Source: Sindora glabra
Taxonomy: Eukaryota; Streptophyta; Magnoliopsida; Fabales; Fabaceae
Assembly (NCBI GenBank): GCA_020226215.1
Contig: CM035235.1
Span: forward strand, 70,829,283 to 70,893,282
Length of the DNA stretch: 64,000 nt
Reading direction: 5' to 3'
The position numbers and the translations under genes were made by a program. Below are positions 47,901 through 59,998 of this stretch, piece after piece. Below the pieces are notes generated by a model that did not search any database, was not told the DNA's origin, and saw nothing but the letters and a program-made list of their open reading frames with translations. Each line of letters starts with the position of its first letter. The stretch's first letter is position 1.

Positions 47901-48898
47901 GTGAATTATTATTCTTAATAATATATATATGCACGAAAATAAGTCCAATTAATTGGATATTAATATAATTAAAGTCCAATTAATTATTGTCTTATTCCTG
48001 CTCCTTTTGTGTGACCCTGTAGGTTCTTACTACGTTGACAATGACTTATTATTGAGCCATAGACAGCGAGCGGTATCTAGCAATACATCACTGCCACTCA
48101 AGTAGTAAGAATATCTGTGATTCGACATCCACCTAATACATGATCAACATTTTGTATCATAACCCTTTTGTAATAATATCCAAATTGAACTGGAGGCATG
48201 GAATGTGTCATCCTCATCAATGTTCAATTTATATTTCTTGATACTGAGTAGACTTAAAATAAATAATTAATATCACATATTAATTCAATTGAGCATGGCC
48301 ATGCACTTCTAAGTCTCACTTAATCAAGGGGCCCAAGGATATTTCTCTTTTATACAAGAGTAACAAAATCCCATCTACATCACTCACTTCCCTCTGCATG
48401 ATTTATGACACACCCAATCAATGCCCTACTTGTCACCTGATTAAAGGTGACATAGGACAATATTAAAGTGAGTAATTCCTCATGTAGGGAACCGTAGTGA
48501 TTTCAGGTCAAAGGTTTATGTGTAGTTATGATCATATGAGAATAACTTATGATACGTTTATCCATGCAATATTCTCATAGTGGGTCAGTCCAGTACATTG
48601 TTCACTAGCAATGTACTCATGTATTGACTTGATATCACATATCCATGATTCGTAATCATCAGTCACTATACATGCTAGTCTCGATGTATTATTACTATCC
48701 CTTTTCATAATAATACTTGACTAGGGGTATTTTAGGAATAGCAAAGCTATTCCAAGGATAATTATTATATTAAGTTATAAATTGCGCATAATAATAATAA
48801 AAACAAAATATAATAATTAAATTGCCTAAAATAAAATATAATACATTGTGTATAACTCTAATCATCTTATATGATTGGTTCTAGGACACACACCAACA
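47176..48898. mobile_element. Solo LTR (1.7 kb) nested in the copia element
   Basis: Starts TGTTGGGAATTCGGA and ends GACACACACCAACA, a TGTTGG/CCAACA pair, flanked by a perfect 5-bp duplication ATAAA (47171-47175 and 48899-48903). There is no coding capacity, no PBS and no second LTR, so it is best read as a solo LTR left by recombination. It carries an (AT)n array at 47819-47897. It inserted after the host copia element. Confidence 0.88.
47819..47897. repeat. (AT)n microsatellite in the solo LTR
   Basis: About 79 bases of AT repeats, the longest in the window. Confidence 0.95.
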
Positions 48899-48998
48899 AT
48901 AAAAATAATAATTTTTAATTTAAAACACGACCAGTAAATAGAAATAGAGAAATAACTTCTATATGTTTAACTCGTACTTTGTCTTTATTTTCAAGTTT

Positions 48999-49900
48999 CA
49001 AAGCTATTTCACCTTTATTTAACTTCCTCATATTTGTTAATGCCTGTAAGCAATTTGTGACATGGATAGTGACACTAGTATCCAACCACCCAGTTTTAGA
49101 AGGAATTTCAATAGTATTTTATTCAAAGTAAACTAAAGCTAAAAGGTTACCTTTTTTTTTCTTTTCAAACTAATTCTTGAATTTGAAGCAATCAGCCCTT
49201 TTGTGCCTATATTTCTTATAGAATTTGTAACTTTCTTTGAATAAAGCTTTCTTAAGTTTATGCCTTTGCTCCTTCATATCATTTTTTTTCTTCTCAGGAT
49301 TAGGCTTCCCTTTATTGTCCTTTTGGATAGGTCTATTTCCTTGTCCAGAACTTGAATCATAAGAGATCAAAATTGTAGTTTGTATCTTTGTTTTCTTTAT
49401 ATTCTCCTCTACTTAACTTACTATAGAAATCATTTCATTAATAGTTCATTCTCCTTTTTAAGTGTTGTAGGATGTTTTTAGCATATCAAACTAAGGAGGA
49501 AGTGACTCTAAACTTTGCTAAATAAAAAAATTATCTTCTAAGTTGACATTCATACTTTTCAATTGGTTATGATAATGCACTAGTTTTAATATGTGCTCTT
49601 GAGCATCACTCACTCCATCATAAGTAGTTTTCTCTAACAAGGATAGATAATGCCTTTTCTTTGCTTTGTCGAACTTAACATATTTCTCCACCACCAAATC
49701 TAAGAACGTTTTTGCATTCTGATTATCAGGAATAATTTGCCTTATGATTTTATCCATAGTGTGCTTTATCACTATAAGATAGATTTTATTGAAGTGAGTC
49801 CACTTTTCATGTTGTGCTCTTTGAACAGGAGTTCACTTCTCATTAATTACTAGTTCTTCTTTACGTAATGCCAGATCAAGGTTGGAAATTGCCAAATATA
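48999..49900 (-). pseudogene. Copia gag and protease remnants
   Basis: 49518-49772 holds a gag segment including KRHYLSLLEKTTYDGVSDAQ. 49170-49370 ends with a nucleocapsid zinc-knuckle relic, YKFYKKYRHKRADC: the spacing is CX2CX4HX4C, but the first two Cys are Tyr while His and the last Cys remain. At about 49040-49090 the protease active-site region reads WLDTSVTIHVTN where copia has DSGAT. All changes are decay; nothing is functional. Confidence 0.8.
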
Positions 49901-51446
49901 GTTTCAAAAATTCCACCCTATTCTCATGGTTGGTCTCATTCAACATCTTCACAAAAATCAATTATATAAGAACTGAAGCTAAGGAAAATCATTAAAGAAT
50001 TTATAAAACTAATAATAAATTATTAACATGGCATGTCAAACATGAATCACACTAAAAATTTTCTTATAATTATACAACTATTTATAATATAATGTTATGA
50101 GACTTAATATCAATAAGGTATAAATATCATAATATAATACAATAATTATATACTAAATTCCTAAAACCAAGCTTCGATAAGGAATTTAATAATTTCAAAA
50201 AATTAACATATAATTTTAGCACTCATGTCATCACTTATAAACTACATTGACAATATTGTATCGATAGAATACAATACTACTAATATAGTACTCTCTTATA
50301 TTCTCACTTTTGTTTTGATCAATACATAATCAAACTTTTGTTTTGATCAATATATAATCAAACAACATAATATATCTTTTTATACAACATTACAAAATTC
50401 TATGCAATTAATTCACAATAGGTGAGTATAAATTACATAAAATTTAAAGGTATAACATGAGTAATTGCATTCCTTACATAAATGGAATAATGGCATATTA
50501 TTAACAAAATTAAGGAAAATATGCATACAGTATATAAATGATCCAATAAATTTCCATATAAGAAATAATTATGCAAAGATTGTACATTAAAATTCTTAGG
50601 CCAAAATTTTTATTGAATTAATATCTATAAAAATAGGACAAAATTACTAAAATATTTAATTTTCCAAAAAAATTTGAAAAAATCATAAAAATAAGCTTAA
50701 AGAGTGAAGCTTAATGGTTTTTTTTAATCAAGATTTTTAATGGGTAATTTTCCTCATTGAATTCCTATCATTGTGGACTTATTTTCCTCATTTAATTCAT
50801 AACATTGTAGACTAATTTATTTCCCAAACTACTTATTAAATGAGATTAAGTTTACATAATTAGCATTAATTGCTAATTACAACTCATTATTCATAATTAA
50901 TGAGATCAATTTTACATAATTAATATCAATTTTATAACCCATTATTCATAATTAATGAGATTAATTTTACATAATTATTTCGATACTTATCGTAACTCCT
51001 TCATCTAAAAGCATGTAAAATTAATTGTTAATTTAGATATTTTTTTAACACTTTAATCTGTAAAGGTCCCCAATGAATTTATTGATAACACTCTAGATTG
51101 CACATGAATCTTATCAAAATTTTAAGGCTCCAATCGACCTTTTTTATGAAAAATAACCTAAAAACAAATTTTCCTTTTTTTTGATTCTATAAATCAATTA
51201 GCATAAATTACATACAAAATTAAGGAAAACATTCTATTCTATATCTAGAAGATTCTCATAGAAAATTCATCATCACAAATTGCTTACACATGAACTATAT
51301 TACAATTTTTCTTAATTGATAACATAAATAATAAGAAAATAGACATGAAATTAAGAATAAAGTTGCCATAATTTTTTTTTCTAATTATTATGCCTAAAAG
51401 CATGCGAAGAATTCAAGCTAGATGGAATATAAAATTACATAGCATC

Positions 51447-51449
<3 letters not shown>

Positions 51450-51525
<76 letters not shown>
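51450..51525. repeat. (AT)n microsatellite in the copia leader
   Basis: About 76 bases of AT between the primer-binding site and gag. Confidence 0.95.
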
Positions 51526-51529
<4 letters not shown>

Positions 51530-51558
51530 GTGCAATTTAACTTATCAATATGAATTTT

Positions 51559-51572
51559 TGATTATGATACCA
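51559..51572 (-). other. Primer-binding site of the copia element, degraded
   Basis: On the minus strand, two bases inside the 5' LTR, TGGTATCATAATC matches the start of the initiator-tRNA-Met complementary site TGGTATCAGAGC and then diverges. Confidence 0.75.
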
Positions 51573-51574
51573 TT

Positions 51575-52048
51575 TGTTAGAATTTTTAAATTTATAATTG
51601 AGAAATAATATTTAAACAAGTTAAAAGTTCATAAAAAAGAGTACAAGAATTGCATAAATAGTATAAAGAGTTTTGAATTACCTGACTCTTTTATTGCATC
51701 AATTAGATCAAATAAAAAAAAACTTGTAGAAGAGGGAGGAAGAAGAAGACGAGAGATGATTTACTGCCCACATGCTCTTTTAGTGAGTCTCTAAAATTTT
51801 TTTTGGTAAATACAAATTCACAACCTCATAAAAGACTGTAATTCATCTTATAAGGAGATGAGTAGGGATCCAAATCCTGATTTTAACCCAACTAGAATTA
51901 CCCATCATAATTACTCAAGTGTCAAGGTATACACACATATTTTTTATATTTTATATTGCACAATATAATTTAAGTGTTATTATTATATTAGTGATATTAA
52001 ATTATTTATTTAACCTAACCATTTGTTAATTCACTGAAAATGTTTACA
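51575..52048 (-). repeat. 5' LTR of the copia element
   Basis: 474 bp. The pair with 43286-43768 differs mainly by C/T and G/A changes in the part I compared. Confidence 0.92.
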
Positions 52049-52053
52049 AAAGA

Positions 52054-52617
52054 ATCATCAACCAAACCATGATACGTCAATCACTCAACAAATAAGGACA
52101 TAGTATGACGTTGAAAAATTCAAATCCTTTTCATGAAACACGGCCGTGTACTCAACAAAAGTAAAAAGTGAGAATTGAGATGGGCAACAAGTAAAAAGTC
52201 TTGAATCACGCGGCCTTTATGTCTTGATTGGGGTTATTTTTGGAGCTATCCTTATAAAAAACAGTCAACTGAATCATCTTTGAAGTGCCCGAGAAATAGA
52301 GATGAACACAGGATTTGTTTCTATCTACTTTGCTCAACATATGCAGAGAGTACTCGCGGCTTGTCCTTCCGTCCTTCTTTGAGCTTTTACTATGAGATGG
52401 CGCCCTCGGGAAGAAAGAGGGCTCCTGCTGCATTATTTTACAGAGAAAGTCTGGAACAAAAAGGCTAGAAAATTACAAAAACGACCTCTGCAAGTAATGA
52501 TTGGTCTTATATTCTATATAACCCACGGAAACTGGGGAGAATCCCATCTGCTGTTAAATCCAAACCCCTGTCAACAGCATCGGTGAAAAATGAGGCTTCA
52601 TTTGATTTTTCAAGACA
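52054..52617. other. Unassigned sequence with overlapping small frames
   Basis: Less A/T-rich. The minus frame 52206-52433 (75 residues) is Ser/Lys-rich and includes KMIQLTVFYKDS; the plus frames 52280-52468 and 52392-52586 overlap it. There are no clear splice sites, no family recognised and no promoter. It may be a remnant of a short gene. Confidence 0.3.
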
Positions 52618-52953
52618 ATATATATATATATATATATAAAAGATTGTTAATCTTCATTTTTTTTATTTGGATAAAATTTTTTTATTGTTAAGTAAATACT
52701 AAAATAATAAAAAATATTATAATCAATATTTATTACTAACAACAATCACTTTTATTAATAAGTTTATTTAAATAAATCTTATTTATTTTCTTTTATTTTC
52801 ATAATAAATAAGCTTATTAATAAAAATAAATGATATTAGTAGTAAATTAAAAATAACATTTTTATTATTATTAAATTATTAACATAATTTTTTCAATTCA
52901 AATTAAAAATAAAATTTGTTAACCACCACATATAAATATAAAAATTAACGATC

Positions 52954-52995
<42 letters not shown>
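52618..52995. mobile_element. Fold-back element between two (AT)n arrays
   Basis: AT arrays at 52618-52638 and 52958-52995 bracket about 320 bp. Its ends AAGATTGTTAATCTTCATTT and the inverse of the right end, AAGATCGTTAATTTTTATAT, are inverted repeats of about 27 bp. An interior palindrome (TATTAATAAGTTTATTT / AAATAAGCTTATTAATA type) gives further fold-back. It may be a MITE that targets TA. Confidence 0.55.
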
Positions 52996-52998
<3 letters not shown>

Positions 52999-53302
52999 TC
53001 TTATTATAAAAAATAGTACATATAATGATGGTAACAGAAGAAAATATCTTTCTCTTTAAAAAGAAATTATTTTTTATCAAACTTTCTACATTTAACATTA
53101 GTCATATAAAATATTTTCACTACTTTATTAATTTATAATTATATTCTCATAAAAAATATCTTCCATCAAATAAGCTGGGACTAAATATAATACAAAAAGA
53201 AAAAACTAAGTGGGGGATTACCAATATGCCTTGTTATATAAATTTGAACGCTGCCTAATTATTGTGTATTTCAACTAAATAAAAGCATCTGATCTCTTTT
53301 TT

Positions 53303-53570
53303 AGATTAAAAATCTATTTTAATTTTTGTAAAATTAAGTTTTTATTAATTTTATTTCTAATTAACATTTTATATCAACTTGTTTACTATAAAATTAAAAA
53401 TTTTTAAATTTTAATTCTTTTTATATGTGAAATGAAGTATTGAATTATTGTACAGAAAGATTAAAATTTAAAAAATTTTAATTTAAAAAAAATTAAATTA
53501 ATATAAAATTTTAATTAGGGATAAAATTAATAAAATTTTATCTTAGAGATTAAAATAATTTTTTATCTTT
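53303..53570. mobile_element. 268-bp MITE with about 75-bp inverted repeats
   Basis: AGATTAAAAATCTATTTTAA onward on the left pairs with the inverse of the right end, AGATAAAAAATTATTTTAA. The pairing continues through TTTTATTAATTTTAT, CTAATTAA and ATTTTATAT. Only about 100 bp separate the arms. No coding. Confidence 0.7.
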
Positions 53571-56500
53571 TTTTAATGTATCTATCTACTTTTGTGTATA
53601 CTTTTGCATGTTACCAGTCCTTTAAAGGCCGAAAAAACGTTGATGACACTAAATTAGCATATTATTTTTTCAATTGAGCCTGAACCTAAAATTTTAAGCA
53701 TGTTATTTAAAATTTTCATTCCTAATTCACCACCTAACCACTCACGTAATTTTATGTGATAGAAAACCAGTACAAATAATGTTGATTAATATCTTACATC
53801 TACTTTTTCAACAGAGTCATGTTGGGAGAACAGCCCTAAGTTGTTTTATTTTGCTTAGCAGAAGCACCATGTTTAAGAATCCTCAAAAGTAGGGTTTTAA
53901 TTCACCGGTTTAATTTATTTAATCATTTTAATTAATAAAATTCATATTATAAAATTATTTATTAAAATTTATTATTTATTAAAAATATTTTTAATTATTA
54001 ATAAAATATTATCTTAATATTTTATTATTATTTTATTAAATTAATAATTTTATATTTTTATTAAATATATTTATTTATAATTAAAATATTAATTATTTTT
54101 TAAATAAAATTATTAAAAATTTAACATAAATTCTTAAACTAAGAACCTAAATAAATATGTCAATCAAATTATCGTAACATATTAAAAATTACCACCTCTG
54201 CTAACATTGTCAAAAGGACAAGAGATACTATAAGAGAGTGTGTGGCTGCAAGCTGCTTGCTTACCCTTGAAGTGTTGTGAAGGTGAATTTCTAGCAGGGT
54301 AGAAATTTTGGAGATTTTGTAATTTTTTTTATAAAAATTGAATATATAAGTTGAATGGGATTCTACCGGACCCATTTTATATTTTAGATGTCTTTTGCTT
54401 CAATGACAGGTCTAACATTAATTCTAATGGGATAATAGTAGTTTGATTGAAATTTTAAAAATCAATACATTCTATCATAACTTAAGAAAATTTTTTGTTT
54501 TGAAACAAAAAATAATTAAAATATTTTTATTATAAAAAATTAAATTACCTGACACGTATATATAATTAATTAAAATACTTACCTTCAAGAAATTGAGAAT
54601 AATTTTGTCTTTTTCAAAAATCAAATGACGTAGTGTTTATAAAAAACTTAAGAAACTTCTAAGAACAATAAAACCTCTTTATTTTGAGTTAGAATTCTGA
54701 AGAACAATATATATTTAGGATTTAGATATAATGAAAAAATTATTGTATGCCGTAACTCAAGGGTTGTTGATATTCACTATGCTTAATGATAATTTACAAT
54801 TTCTAGTTGTCAAAATGTGTTAGAAGAAGGAAAAATTGCTTTTAATCATATGAGTATGGTGTTATGAAAAAAGAGGCAATTTAAATAATATGAATTTTTT
54901 TTATAAGAATTGATGATTAAATTAAGGAAAAAATTTAGATGAAATTCTATAAGTATTTGTTGTAAAATTTTTAATCACAAATTTACATGTCTATCTTCCA
55001 ACTAATTAATAATTATATTTGTTGAGTTATAATTATTAGTGATAAATTTAAAAAGTAATGTATATGTAAAATTATAATTGAAAACTTCACACCAAATACT
55101 TGTAAAATTTTACCTAAATTTTTTTCTTAAATTAATCAGATGAGTATGATATAATAAAAAATTAGTGTTTTAGTAAATGGACATTTTTACAGAGGTTGAT
55201 AGTTAAATAAAAAATTATAACTTTAATTATCTGTTACACAAATAACAGCAGGTCTAATTACATCTACGGTGTATCATAAGCCCATATTTAGAAGTTTGTA
55301 AATTACAATATCATCCGGAATTGCTATACCCTAAAAATAAAATTAGGGGGGCATAAAATTTACTTTTATAATTTTATCATAAAAATTGAAATTTTATCAA
55401 ATCTTGTGGGTAATAAATAAATAAGAATTTAAGTGGCGGAGGGGACAAGACGTCGTCGTTATCGTTATCATTTGTCGGTACTTTCCTGTGATTGAGGGCA
55501 CTATATGTGGTTTTGCTTTCGCTGCCACATTATGACATACGTGCCTATCTTACGTCCTTCGCCTTTGGAATTAAAAATAGAGTTTTATTTTATTTACCAA
55601 AAAAATTAGAGTTTTATTTTACCTTTTACTGAATTTCTTTTGTATTTAGATTTAAATTAAAATGAATTTATTTTATTTTATCACTATTATAAAATTTAAT
55701 TTTATTAATGATTTTACTAAATTCTATTTTATTTGATATAAAATATATATTATATCAAAATTTTATTTCAATTCTAACATTTTATTCCATAATGTCATCA
55801 ACATATACTTTTTAGCTAAAATCTTAATGTGTCTTAAAAAATTTATTTATGAGAAAATTAGACTTATTATTTTTATGTAAATTTTAAATAATAAAATTTA
55901 TTTATAAATAGTTAAAATCATTTTTCATAACAGTAAAAGTAAATAAATTATTATATATACATGCAATGTCCTAAAAATGAATTTAGGATACGAAGAAAAA
56001 TAAAATCTTCGTATAATATTTTATGTTGCTTCAGCATAATTAAAATTAGTTTTATTAACATAAAATAAATTTTATTTGAAAAAATTAACTCCAAATAAAG
56101 CAAAAGGTTTATTATGGCTTTTAGTGCCAACAATTCTCCAAAGGAAACATTTTACGGGAAAGATTCTTTTTTAGTATTTAACAGTTAAGGTTTAAATTTT
56201 AAAAATAGTAAATAATTAAAAATAATAAAATTTATAATTATGTTTTATTTGAATTATGAAATAGATCCAAATCCTTATGTTAATAAACAGGTAAGTCATG
56301 GGATAATATAAAATTGCCCAAACCAGAAAGTGTAAATTAAAATTTCCTTTTGTTACTTTATATTCACTCATCGGATCTCACATCTCACGCGCGGACCCAT
56401 TAAGGATTCTGTTCCTTCTAATTTATACATGATTAAATAGATTATAGATTAAATACATATATCGTACAAATACCGTACTAATTTAGTGTAATTTAGGACG

Positions 56501-57300
56501 AATTATTTTTATTATATTATATTACAATTTTATAATTTTGGCAGCAAATGCTTTTTGGTTTTCGAAACTTCACAGGCAGACTACGAACTACGAGCTCATG
56601 GGTTCCAATCTATCGCCTATCACTTTCAGACTCGGGTACTAATACTTTCTCCTTCGTTCTAATCCTGGATTTCAATCTTTTTCTTCTTCTGAATTTATTT
56701 GAATTCAGTCAAGATCACTTTTTTCCCTGCCAGTTATGTCGATGCATAATTCAACCTACTCCTATCGGCTTTGACACAAATTTCTTATCTTTTTAATTCT
56801 CCGGTGAAGAACAATCCGAGTTTCTTATCGGAGGTATGATTTTCTTATAGATATTCTTTGCTTATGGTTAAGGTGAACGGAAAAACTTAAGGGCTTTCTG
56901 TGTTTTAAGTCCTTCTGTGTGATGAAACGAGTTGAAGGACCTCTCATAGTTTGTGCATTACTGAGTATAGAATTTGTGCTATCCATTCAAAAGGCATTCG
57001 CTTCGTGTGATGAAAGTTGATCACCTAATGTTAGTTTTAAGACTTATTGGATCATCAGTACAATAATTGATTAAATTATTTTTCATACATCATTGGTCGA
57101 AGATAATGACATCGAGAAGCAAAACTTCTTTCCAATTCTGGTGAGGTATAGCATCAGGCTTGCCATGACCACACAGCTGGTTTTGTGTTCTATCATTCAC
57201 TAGATTACAATGCCTTATAAATATTATCCACTTATAATACTGCCAGAATATATAAAAAGCGATAATGTGCCAGATGCTTTAACTTACATTTTTGTTTTCA
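53571..57300. other. Intergenic, then 5' leader of the MRS2 gene
   Basis: No intact gene. 55430-55570 is a GC-richer island with GACGTCGTCG and TACGTCC words, possibly regulatory. 56550-56850 looks like a transcribed leader, so a 5'-UTR exon and intron upstream of 57321 are likely. A TTTTGTTTTCAG acceptor lies at 57290-57301, about 20 bases before the ATG. The minus frame 54169-54375 is not convincing. Confidence 0.45.
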
Positions 57301-57320
57301 GCAATTAAGGATCCTAGTTC

Positions 57321-59998
57321 ATGGGAGACCACACAGAGCGGCTGCTCCCACCAAAACCTACATCAGCTGTTAACCTGAAAGAGGGTTCCAGTCGAGCATC
57401 TGCCTCTGGAAGGCAACCTTTACATGGAGTGGATGTTCTAGGGCTGAAAAAGCGGGGTCAAGGCCTCCGGTCATGGATTCGTGTTGATACATCTGGAAAC
57501 TCCCAGATCATTGAGGTAGACAAGTTCACTATGATGCGCCGTTGTGATCTACCTGCACGAGATCTTCGCCTACTTGATCCTCTATTTGTTTACCCATCAA
57601 CAATCCTTGGCAGAGAGAAGGCTATTGTTGTAAATCTGGAGCAAATACGGTGTATTATCACGGCAGATGAGGTTCTTCTCTTGAATTCCCTAGATAGTTC
57701 TGTACTGCACTATGTTGTGGAGTTACAACGGCGACTTACAACAGCTGGAGTGAATGAGGTTTGGCAGACAGACAGTTCTGACATGAGTCGGAGGAGAGGA
57801 AGTAGGAGTTTTGACAATGTCTTTGGCAACGCATCCCCTGATTATTTACCTTTTGAGTTTCGGGCTCTTGAAGTTGCGCTGGAGGCAGCGTGCTCATTTC
57901 TTGACTCTCAGGTTTGTAGAGAAGTATATCATATTATAGTGCTAGTTTATTGTATTAGTTTTCTTTTCTCTTTCCCATATTAACTTCAGGGGAGAAATGG
58001 TTCCTGTCAACAGAAATATTGTTCTGTAACAATCTATATCATAGCATCTCAAAGTAATTAGGCCTCTTACTTCTCTAATATTATCTCGCGATATTTCCAA
58101 AAAAATTAGTAGACAATGAGACAAGTTTAAATCATTCATTTGTTTGTCCAAACGGTTCCGAATCCATTCACATGCATAATATAATTCGTTTTTCAAATTC
58201 TTGGTAATTTAATTTTGATAACCTAGTTAGTAACATGCTCAGTTCTGGCCATTTCTAAAAGGCAGCAGAGTTAGAGATTGAGGCTTATCCACTACTGGAT
58301 GAACTAACATCAAAGATCAGTACACTAAATTTGGAACGTGCTAGACGCTTGAAGAGTAGACTTGTTGCCCTGACTAGGAGAGTTCAAAAGGTAACTTTAA
58401 CCCACATTTTCCTATTTCTTAATGTTGCACATTTGGGACCTTATTCTTTTCTTGTTTCTTGGCTTTTGCTCCCATTGAATGCCTATGCCTATGTTCAGGT
58501 TAGAGATGAAATAGAGCAGCTTATGGATGATGATGGTGATATGGCTGAAATGTATCTTACTGAGAAAAAGATACGAATGGAGGCTTCACTTTATGGAGAT
58601 CAATCTTTCATGGGATATAGATCAACTGATGGGGCATCTATTTCTGCTCCAGTTTCTCCTGTTTCATCTCCTCCTGATGCTCGGAAGCTGGAAAAATCTA
58701 TAAGCATTGCAAGGAGCCGACATGACAGCCCAAGGAGTACAATAAGTGCTACAGAAAGTATAGAAGAGCTCGAGATGTTGCTAGAAGCATACTTTGTTGT
58801 CATTGACAGCACTTTAAATAAGTTAACATCGGTAAACACAGTATTCATGTAATTAATTTTCTACTCTGATTCATCAAACAGTTTATTAATCATCATTTCT
58901 TTTTTCAGTTGAAGGAGTACATTGATGACACAGAAGATTTCATTAACATTCAGCTGGTATGTTTTCTTCCTCCTTTCCCCTTTAAGGGCATTTGATTTGC
59001 GAAGTTAGATAATGACCATGAATTTTAACATTCTTGGGAATGTGATTTTCATAAAATCATGTCACTATGTTAGATCAATTAAAAAGATTTTTGAGAATGT
59101 TACAATATTGTATTTTGATTAATTTATATCTTTGTAGACATATTATTAAATTTTAAAAAAATATCTCATTGGAGATTGATTATTCAACAAAGATAAATAA
59201 TTGTCTGTAATAGTTGGTGGTAAAAAGTGATGGTCAATGGCCGTAGGTGATAGTTGATAGTAGTAATAACAATAGTTGATGCTGAATTGAGGTGGCAAGA
59301 CATCAATGGAAAGATAGATAAAATAGTTTTTTATATGATTAAAAAGCATTGCCAATAAACTTTTCTAAATTTTCAACCAAATATGGCTTCATTGTCTTCT
59401 TTTATCCTGTTTGTGGTGATGCTTCTTATAATTGACTATAAATTATCCAAAAATAAATCAATAATGTTATTCCTACTCTTTCATTCATATCATCTAACAG
59501 AAAATATTGGACGTTACACCTTCTATTAAAAAGTGTGGCATACTCACGTTCAATTTGTTTATGGGTTTAGCCTTTTTGAAAATAAATGCACATGTGCTTG
59601 TATGCATGGGTGGGCACATGCTAAAATGTGGAAAGCTGAGCGAATATCAATTTTGGTTGCAACCACTGATTATCTGATGTGTTCTAATGGCCTACATTTG
59701 CATTTTTATTTTTTTTGGGGAACTAGTTTAACTCTCAGAAGAGCTGACTCTATATTCCCTGCTACAGGATAATGTTCGAAATCAGCTTATACAGTTCGAG
59801 CTTTTACTTACAACTGCAACATTTGTGGTCGCAATCTTTGGTGTGGTAGCAGGAATATTTGGGATGAATTTTGAAATTCCATTGTTTGAACATGCTTCTG
59901 CATTCCACTGGGTCCTTCTAGTTACTGGAGTAACTGGAATCTGCATATTTTGTGCTTTTGTGTGGTTCTTCAAGTACAGAAGACTCATGCCCCTGTAG
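57321..59998 (+). CDS. MRS2: Magnesium transporter of the MRS2/MGT (CorA-like) family
   Basis: Forms membrane pores for Mg2+; most resembles Arabidopsis MRS2-1 by length. Exons 57321-57911, 58262-58390, 58499-58831, 58909-58956 and 59768-59998 all break in phase 0 with GT-AG borders and give 443 residues. Residues 50-370 are the soluble helical domain: SWIRVDTSGNSQIIEVDKFT, PARDLRLLDPLFVYPSTILG, the PFEFRALEVALEA segment, then an Arg-rich helix LERARRLKSRLVALTRRVQK and a Ser/Pro loop. TM1 is about 380-398, directly followed by the diagnostic GMN at 399-401. The loop FEIPLFEHASAFHW leads to TM2 at 416-436, and the tail is KYRRLMPL. There is no presequence, so it is more likely vacuolar or plasma-membrane than organellar (inference). 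The member number is uncertain. Confidence 0.93.

Larger units (their letters stand above)
43286..52048 (-). mobile_element. Full-length, decayed Ty1/copia retrotransposon (8.8 kb)
   Basis: LTRs at 43286-43768 and 51575-52048 both start TGTTAG and end TTTACA on the plus strand, and the whole is flanked by a perfect 5-bp duplication AAAGA (43281-43285 and 52049-52053). On the minus strand the order is 5' LTR, primer-binding site, gag, protease, integrase, reverse transcriptase, RNase H, polypurine tract, 3' LTR: the integrase-before-RT order of copia. All genes are broken by stops and frameshifts. Over the first 200 bases the LTRs agree at roughly 85% by eye, an old insertion. A solo LTR (47176-48898) lies between the protease and integrase regions. 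Confidence 0.92.

Noticed and set aside
52206..52433. Possible TIFY/JAZ-type motif in KMIQLTVFYKDS
   Set aside because: Only a few residues resemble the motif, the rest of the domain and the Jas motif are missing, and there are no splice sites supporting a gene.
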